Made by a program: the position numbers and the translations under genes. The notes beneath the pieces were generated by a model. That model saw only the letters and a list, made by a program, of their open reading frames with translations. It was not told the origin of the DNA and searched no databases. DNA of 64,000 nucleotides from Microbacterium arborescens (GTDB taxonomy: Bacteria > Actinomycetota > Actinomycetes > Actinomycetales > Microbacteriaceae): contig QNUV01000099.1 in NCBI GenBank assembly GCA_003339645.1, positions 1-64,000 of the forward strand, in the 5' to 3' direction. Shown here one piece after another: positions 59,839 to 64,000 of the stretch. Every line of letters begins with the position of its first letter. Position 1 is the stretch's first letter.

Positions 59839-61647
59839 TCAGTCGCTGGGCTCCGAGCGGTGGCGCGGCTTGCGCGCAGGGCGGTCGTCGCGCTCGCGCG
59901 GGCGATCGTCGCGGTCGTATCGACCCCGTGAGCTGCGGCTCGGTCCGCCCGTGTCGACGCGGATCTCGATCGCCTTGCCCGAGATGCGGGTGTCGGCCAG
60001 GCGGTCGAGCGTCGACTGGGGCATGTCGTTCGGCAGCTCGACGAGCGAGAAATCGGGACGGATCTGGATGGCGCCGAAGTCGCCGCGGCTCAGACCGCCC
60101 TCGTTCGCGAGCGCGCCGACGATCTGACGGGGCTCGACGCGGTGACGCTTGCCCACCGCGATGCGGTAGGTCGTCATGTTCGGGTTGCTTGCGCGCGGGC
60201 GACGCTCAGGACGCCCATCGCGGTCGTCGCGATCGAACGATCGGGGGGCGCGGTCCTCGCGCGGAGCGCGGGCGCGAGGCTCGGGGTCGGGTTCGAGCAG
60301 CAGCGGGGTCTCGCCCTGAGCGACGACGGCGAGCGCGGCGGCGACATCCACTTCGGGCACGTCGTGGTGACGGACGTAGTGGGCGACGATGTCTCGGAAT
60401 CGCTCGATGCGGTCGGTGTCTTCCAGGGCCGCCGTGATGCGGTCGTCGAAGCGCGACAGGCGCGTGACGTTGACCTCGTCGACGCTCGGCAGCTGCATCT
60501 GCGTCAGCGGCTGGCGCGTCGCACGCTCGATCGCGTTCACGAGCCCGCGCTCGCGCGGGGTGACGAAGCTGATCGCGTCGCCGGTGCGGCCGGCACGCCC
60601 GGTGCGGCCGATGCGGTGGACGTACGACTCGGTGTCGGTCGAGATGTCGAAGTTCACCACGTGCGAGATGCGTTCGACGTCGAGGCCGCGGGCAGCGACA
60701 TCCGTGGCGACCAGGATGTCGAGCTTGCCCGACTTCAGCTGGTTGACGGTGCGCTCGCGCTGCACCTGGGCGACGTCACCGTTGATGGCGGCGGCGGAGT
60801 AACCGCGGGCGCGCAGCTTCTCGGCGACCTCCTCGGTCGCGCTCTTCGTGCGGGCGAAGACGATCATCGCCTCGAAGTTCTCGACCTCGAGGATGCGGGT
60901 GAGGGCGTCGATCTTCTGCTGGTACGACACGATCAGGTAGCGCTGGGTGATCGTCGAGGAGGTCGTCGTCTTCGACGCGACGGTGATCTCTTCGGGGTCG
61001 TTGAGGTACTGCTTCGACATCCGGCGGATGGCCGCGGGCATCGTCGCCGAGAACAGCGCGACCTGCTTCGTGTCGGGGGTGTCGGCGAGGATCGTCTCGA
61101 CGTCCTCGGCGAAGCCCATCTTCAGCATCTCGTCGGCTTCGTCGAGCACGAGATACTTCAGCTCGGACAGGTCGAGCGTGCCCTTGTCGAGGTGGTCCAT
61201 GATGCGGCCGGGCGTACCGACGATCACGTGGACACCGCGGCGCAGTGCCGAGAGCTGCACACCGTATCCCTGGCCGCCGTAGACCGGCAGCACGTGGACG
61301 CCGCGGGTGCGGGACGCGTACTTCTCGAACGCTTCGCAGACCTGCAGCGCGAGCTCGCGCGTCGGGGCCAGCACGAGAGCCTGAGGGGTCTTCTGCGTCA
61401 GGTCGAGCCGGTCGAGGATCGGCAGCGCGAAGGCGGCGGTCTTGCCGGTACCGGTCTGCGCGAGCCCGACGACGTCGCGTCCCTCGAGGAGCGTCGGGAT
61501 CGTCGCCGCCTGGATCGCCGACGGGGTCTCGTAGCCCACGTCGGAGAGTGCCTTGAGCACCTGCTCCCCCAGCCCGAGGTCGCGGAAAGTGATGACGGGC
61601 GGCTCGTCGGCGGACTCGGGTACAGGCTGTTCAGCAGAAGTGGACAC
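59839..61647 (-). CDS. deaD: DEAD-box RNA helicase with DbpA-type RNA-binding domain
   Basis: A 602-aa ATP-dependent RNA helicase, DeaD/CsdA type, for ribosome assembly and RNA decay, often cold- or stress-linked. Core motifs are present in order: AQTGTGKT (I), PTRELA (Ia), GTPGR, DEAD, SAT, VATDVAARGLD and HRIGRTGRAGR. An Arg/Asp-rich region at about 440-485 leads to the C-terminal DbpA RNA-binding fold ('MTTYRIAVGKRHRVEPRQIV'). The tail is RGG/RDD-like and disordered. Confidence 0.94.
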   Translation of the reverse strand: MSTSAEQPVPESADEPPVITFRDLGLGEQVLKALSDVGYETPSAIQAATIPTLLEGRDVVGLAQTGTGKTAAFALPILDRLDLTQKTPQALVLAPTRELALQVCEAFEKYASRTRGVHVLPVYGGQGYGVQLSALRRGVHVIVGTPGRIMDHLDKGTLDLSELKYLVLDEADEMLKMGFAEDVETILADTPDTKQVALFSATMPAAIRRMSKQYLNDPEEITVASKTTTSSTITQRYLIVSYQQKIDALTRILEVENFEAMIVFARTKSATEEVAEKLRARGYSAAAINGDVAQVQRERTVNQLKSGKLDILVATDVAARGLDVERISHVVNFDISTDTESYVHRIGRTGRAGRTGDAISFVTPRERGLVNAIERATRQPLTQMQLPSVDEVNVTRLSRFDDRITAALEDTDRIERFRDIVAHYVRHHDVPEVDVAAALAVVAQGETPLLLEPDPEPRARAPREDRAPRSFDRDDRDGRPERRPRASNPNMTTYRIAVGKRHRVEPRQIVGALANEGGLSRGDFGAIQIRPDFSLVELPNDMPQSTLDRLADTRISGKAIEIRVDTGGPSRSSRGRYDRDDRPRERDDRPARKPRHRSEPSD

Positions 61648-61750
61648 GCTTCAGGGTAGTCCGCCTCTGCTGAGAACGCGCGATCGGCCCGGCGCGCTTC
61701 GGCCCGGTGCCCTAGCCTCGAAGCAGGTCGAGGGACTCGAGGGGGTATCG

Positions 61751-63730
61751 ATGCCGGAGTGGTTGCTCTTCACCATCGCCGCGGTGGTCTTCTCGATCGC
61801 GGCCACCTGGCTCGCGAAGCGCGCGCTCGAGGCGCGGGTCGGCTGGGTGCGCGGGCCGCTCGTCTCACTCATCGTCTTCGTCGTTTTCGGACCGCTCGGC
61901 GTCTGGGTGCTGCGCGGAGCGGGCGTGCTTCAGGAGCAGGGCGGTCTGCTCACCGACCAGCCCGTCGCGTTCGGCTTCGTGCTGCTCGTGCTCGCGTGGC
62001 TGTTCGCGATCGTCCTCATCGCCCTCATCACGCTCGAGCTCATGTGGCCGGCGCGGCCGCCGATGGGGCCCGTCACCTACGTTCGCGAAGCGTTGCACCG
62101 GCGCCGCCGGGCGGTGCGGTACGCACGTATCGTCGCGATCGCCTCGCGGCACGGCCTCGGCGGGATGCGCAGCGAATCCGCGCGCGCCGAACTGCCCCGA
62201 GCGCTCGCGGCCACCCTCGACGACGCGGGCGTCACCTTCGTCAAGCTCGGCCAGATCCTCTCCACCCGCAACGACCTCCTCCCCTCCGAGATCACGAGTG
62301 CGCTCGCCTCGCTGCAGATGGACACGACGCCCATCCCCTGGCATGAGGCGAAGGCCGCGATCGAGAAGCAGCTGGGCCGGCCGATCGAGCTCGTCTTCGC
62401 CAGCATCGACGAGACGCCGCTCGCAGCGGCATCCGTCGGTCAGGTCCACAGCGCACGGCTGAAAGACGGTCACGCCGTCGTCGTGAAGATCCAGCGCCCC
62501 AAGGCGCGCGCGCAGGTGGCCACCGACCTCGACATCATCGAACGGGCGGCCGCGGACCTCGAGCGGCGCACGACATGGGCGAAGGATGTCGGCGCCTCGG
62601 CCCTCGCCGCGCAGTTCTCCGCCGCACTGCGCGAAGAGCTCGACTACCGGGTCGAGGTCGCGAACATGGAGATGCTGCGCGACTCGATGACGGCCGCCGA
62701 CGCTCGCGCGGTGCGGATCCCGGACGTCTATCCCGACCTCTGCACGGAACAGCTCATCGTCATGGAGCACGTGCAGGGCATCCCGTTCAGCCGGCTGCCC
62801 GAGCCCGGCAGCGACGCACCGAACGCCGTCGCTCCCGACGAGGCGACGCGCATCGCCGACGCCGTGCTCGACGTCATCGTCGGGCAGATCGCGCTGCGCG
62901 GCGTCTTCCACGCCGATCTGCATCCCGGCAACCTCATCCTGCAGCCCGACGGCATCGTCGCCCTCATCGACTTCGGGTCGGTCGGAATCATCGAGCGCAG
63001 CATGCGGCGCCTGTTGCTGCCGATGCTCGTCGCGCTCCACAACGAAGACGACTCGGGGGCGACGGATGCCGTGCTGATGCTCGTGAAGCCGCGCGGCGAC
63101 GCCGAGCTCGACGTCGGAGCACTCCAGCACGACATCGGCGTCATCCTCACACGACTGCACAACTCCACCTCCGACCAGCACCTCTTCACCGCACTGATCG
63201 AGGTGCTCCGGCGCCACCGACTCGCACTCCCGCCCGGTCTGCTGCTGGGATTCCGGACGCTCGGCGCGATCGAGGGGACGCTGCGGCGACTCGATCCCGA
63301 CTACGACATGATCAAGCGCGCACTGTCGCGGGCCCCGCAGTACGCCCTGCACATGAACGACCCGCGCTCGGTGGCGATGACCGCTCAGGTGCAGCTGCAG
63401 CTCGGGATCGAGCGGGCGCGTGAGCTGCCCCGCCGCGTGGACGGCATCCTCGGCGATCTCGAGGCGGGCCGTCTCACCCTCCGTCTCCGCGCGCTGGAGT
63501 CGCCCGACGACCGCTCGTGGGTCGAGTCGCTCACCGGACGCCTCACCACGACGCTCGTCGGGGCCACCCTGGTCATCGTCGGCGTCATGATGGGCGTCGT
63601 CCAGCACGGTCCGCTGCTCACCGACTCGGTGTCGGTCTTCCCGTTCCTGGGTAGTGTGGTCGGGCTCGGCGGCCTTCTGCTGCTGTTGCGTTCGCTGCGC
63701 TCGGCGCTCGTCCGTCGCGATGGAAGGTGA
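61751..63730 (+). CDS. AarF/UbiB-family atypical kinase
   Basis: A 659-aa membrane-associated UbiB/ABC1-type protein. Three N-terminal helices (residues about 3-100) come first, then the family's VTFVKLGQILSTRNDLLP (KxGQ motif), AAASVGQVHSARL, the ATP Lys in VVVKIQRP, EELDYRVEVANM, HADLHPGNL and the metal Asp in LIDFGSVG. Two C-terminal helices follow ('TTTLVGATLVIVGVMMGVV' and VVGLGGLLLLLRSL). Homologues support isoprenoid-quinone or lipid metabolism. The frame runs directly up to the next gene. Confidence 0.9.
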   Translation: MPEWLLFTIAAVVFSIAATWLAKRALEARVGWVRGPLVSLIVFVVFGPLGVWVLRGAGVLQEQGGLLTDQPVAFGFVLLVLAWLFAIVLIALITLELMWPARPPMGPVTYVREALHRRRRAVRYARIVAIASRHGLGGMRSESARAELPRALAATLDDAGVTFVKLGQILSTRNDLLPSEITSALASLQMDTTPIPWHEAKAAIEKQLGRPIELVFASIDETPLAAASVGQVHSARLKDGHAVVVKIQRPKARAQVATDLDIIERAAADLERRTTWAKDVGASALAAQFSAALREELDYRVEVANMEMLRDSMTAADARAVRIPDVYPDLCTEQLIVMEHVQGIPFSRLPEPGSDAPNAVAPDEATRIADAVLDVIVGQIALRGVFHADLHPGNLILQPDGIVALIDFGSVGIIERSMRRLLLPMLVALHNEDDSGATDAVLMLVKPRGDAELDVGALQHDIGVILTRLHNSTSDQHLFTALIEVLRRHRLALPPGLLLGFRTLGAIEGTLRRLDPDYDMIKRALSRAPQYALHMNDPRSVAMTAQVQLQLGIERARELPRRVDGILGDLEAGRLTLRLRALESPDDRSWVESLTGRLTTTLVGATLVIVGVMMGVVQHGPLLTDSVSVFPFLGSVVGLGGLLLLLRSLRSALVRRDGR

Positions 63731-63733
63731 CCC

Positions 63734-64000
63734 ATGAAGATCCGCGATCTCGTCCACTTCGTCGCCGCGGCCGACACACTGCACTTTCCGCGTGCCGCCG
63801 AGAAGCTCGGAGTATCGCTCCCCGTGCTGTACTCGTCGATCGACCGCCTGGAAGAAGAAGTCGGACATCCGCTGTTCACGAAGGACGGCGGCAAGCCGCG
63901 CCTGACCCCGGCGGGCACCCTGCTGCTCGCCGACGCCCGAGCCGAGGTCGCCGCGGCTCCCGCGCCGGCCGTCGCGCCGAAGCAGAAGGCGTCGGGCGGC
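63734..64000 (+). CDS. LysR-type HTH protein, truncated by window end
   Basis: The visible 89 codons give a LysR winged HTH: MKIRDLVHFVAAADTLHFPR, then 'AAEKLGVSLPVLYSSIDRLE' and 'EVGHPLFTKDGGKPRLTPAG'. This is followed immediately by an Ala/Pro/Lys-rich stretch instead of the usual effector domain. This may be one of the short HTH-only LysR proteins. The stop lies beyond 64000, so the remainder is unknown. GGAAGG is 7 nt before the ATG, and it starts 3 nt after the kinase stop, so the two form an operon. Confidence 0.8.
   Translation, partial: MKIRDLVHFVAAADTLHFPRAAEKLGVSLPVLYSSIDRLEEEVGHPLFTKDGGKPRLTPAGTLLLADARAEVAAAPAPAVAPKQKASGG

Overview
The window is high-GC actinobacterial DNA. Alternative GTG/TTG starts are common, several genes look leaderless, the ribonucleotide reductase is class Ib (nrdHIEF), and the gene content is typical of soil or water Micrococcales. 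The closest match is Microbacteriaceae, probably Microbacterium. That placement is an inference from protein style and gene order, not from a marker gene. No prophage, plasmid functions, transposase, CRISPR array or rRNA was seen, so this is ordinary chromosome with about 63 protein genes and one tRNA.

Layout. 0.3-7.5 kb: a minus-strand run of MarR regulator, two small membrane proteins, a DUF1684 protein and a complete peptide/nickel-type ABC importer. 7.6-11.5 kb: a 31-codon ORF with its own terminator, a MarR-MFS efflux pair, and a TetR regulator divergent from a metallo-beta-lactamase-fold hydrolase. 11.6-17.3 kb: rtcB RNA ligase behind a possible 29-codon leader ORF, then nrdHIEF with NrdR-like and DnaA-like sites upstream. 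17.3-25.6 kb: MFS transporter, acyl-CoA dehydrogenase, CsoR-family regulator, DUF445 protein, SixA-like phosphatase, YbaK-like deacylase, valine/leucine-type dehydrogenase and MgtE with a candidate Mg2+ riboswitch. 26-32.5 kb: a second peptide importer whose two ATPases are fused, divergent from a DUF1028 gene and next to an XRE-cupin regulator. 32.5-38.3 kb: FMN reductase, a carboxylate transporter with a PrpF-family isomerase and a divergent LysR regulator, tRNA-Ala(CGC), and a cytosine-deaminase-like amidohydrolase. 38.3-42.3 kb: housekeeping genes (GNAT, galU, 5-FTHF cyclo-ligase, FmdB, mscL). 42.3-46.9 kb: a very large SF1-helicase-like protein with degenerate ATPase motifs, overlapped by a 64-aa gene and divergent from an alkyltransferase-like protein whose catalytic Cys is Ala. 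47-50 kb: DUF485 plus ActP acetate uptake with a divergent RamA-like regulator. 50-59.7 kb: glycosyltransferase and a stress-like neighbourhood (two SDRs, MBL hydrolase, Mn catalase, an overlapping trio of diiron-oxidase-like enzyme, glycosyltransferase and CDGSH protein, Zn-alcohol dehydrogenase, small acidic protein). 59.8-64 kb: DEAD-box helicase, AarF/UbiB kinase and a truncated HTH gene at the window edge.

The points most worth follow-up are the HDO-like/GT2/CDGSH overlapping operon, the degenerate helicase with its small partner, the Cys-less alkyltransferase homologue, the short ORF ahead of rtcB, and three families of nested extragenic palindromes. Two of those families occur twice with identical element lengths (43 nt and 74 nt).
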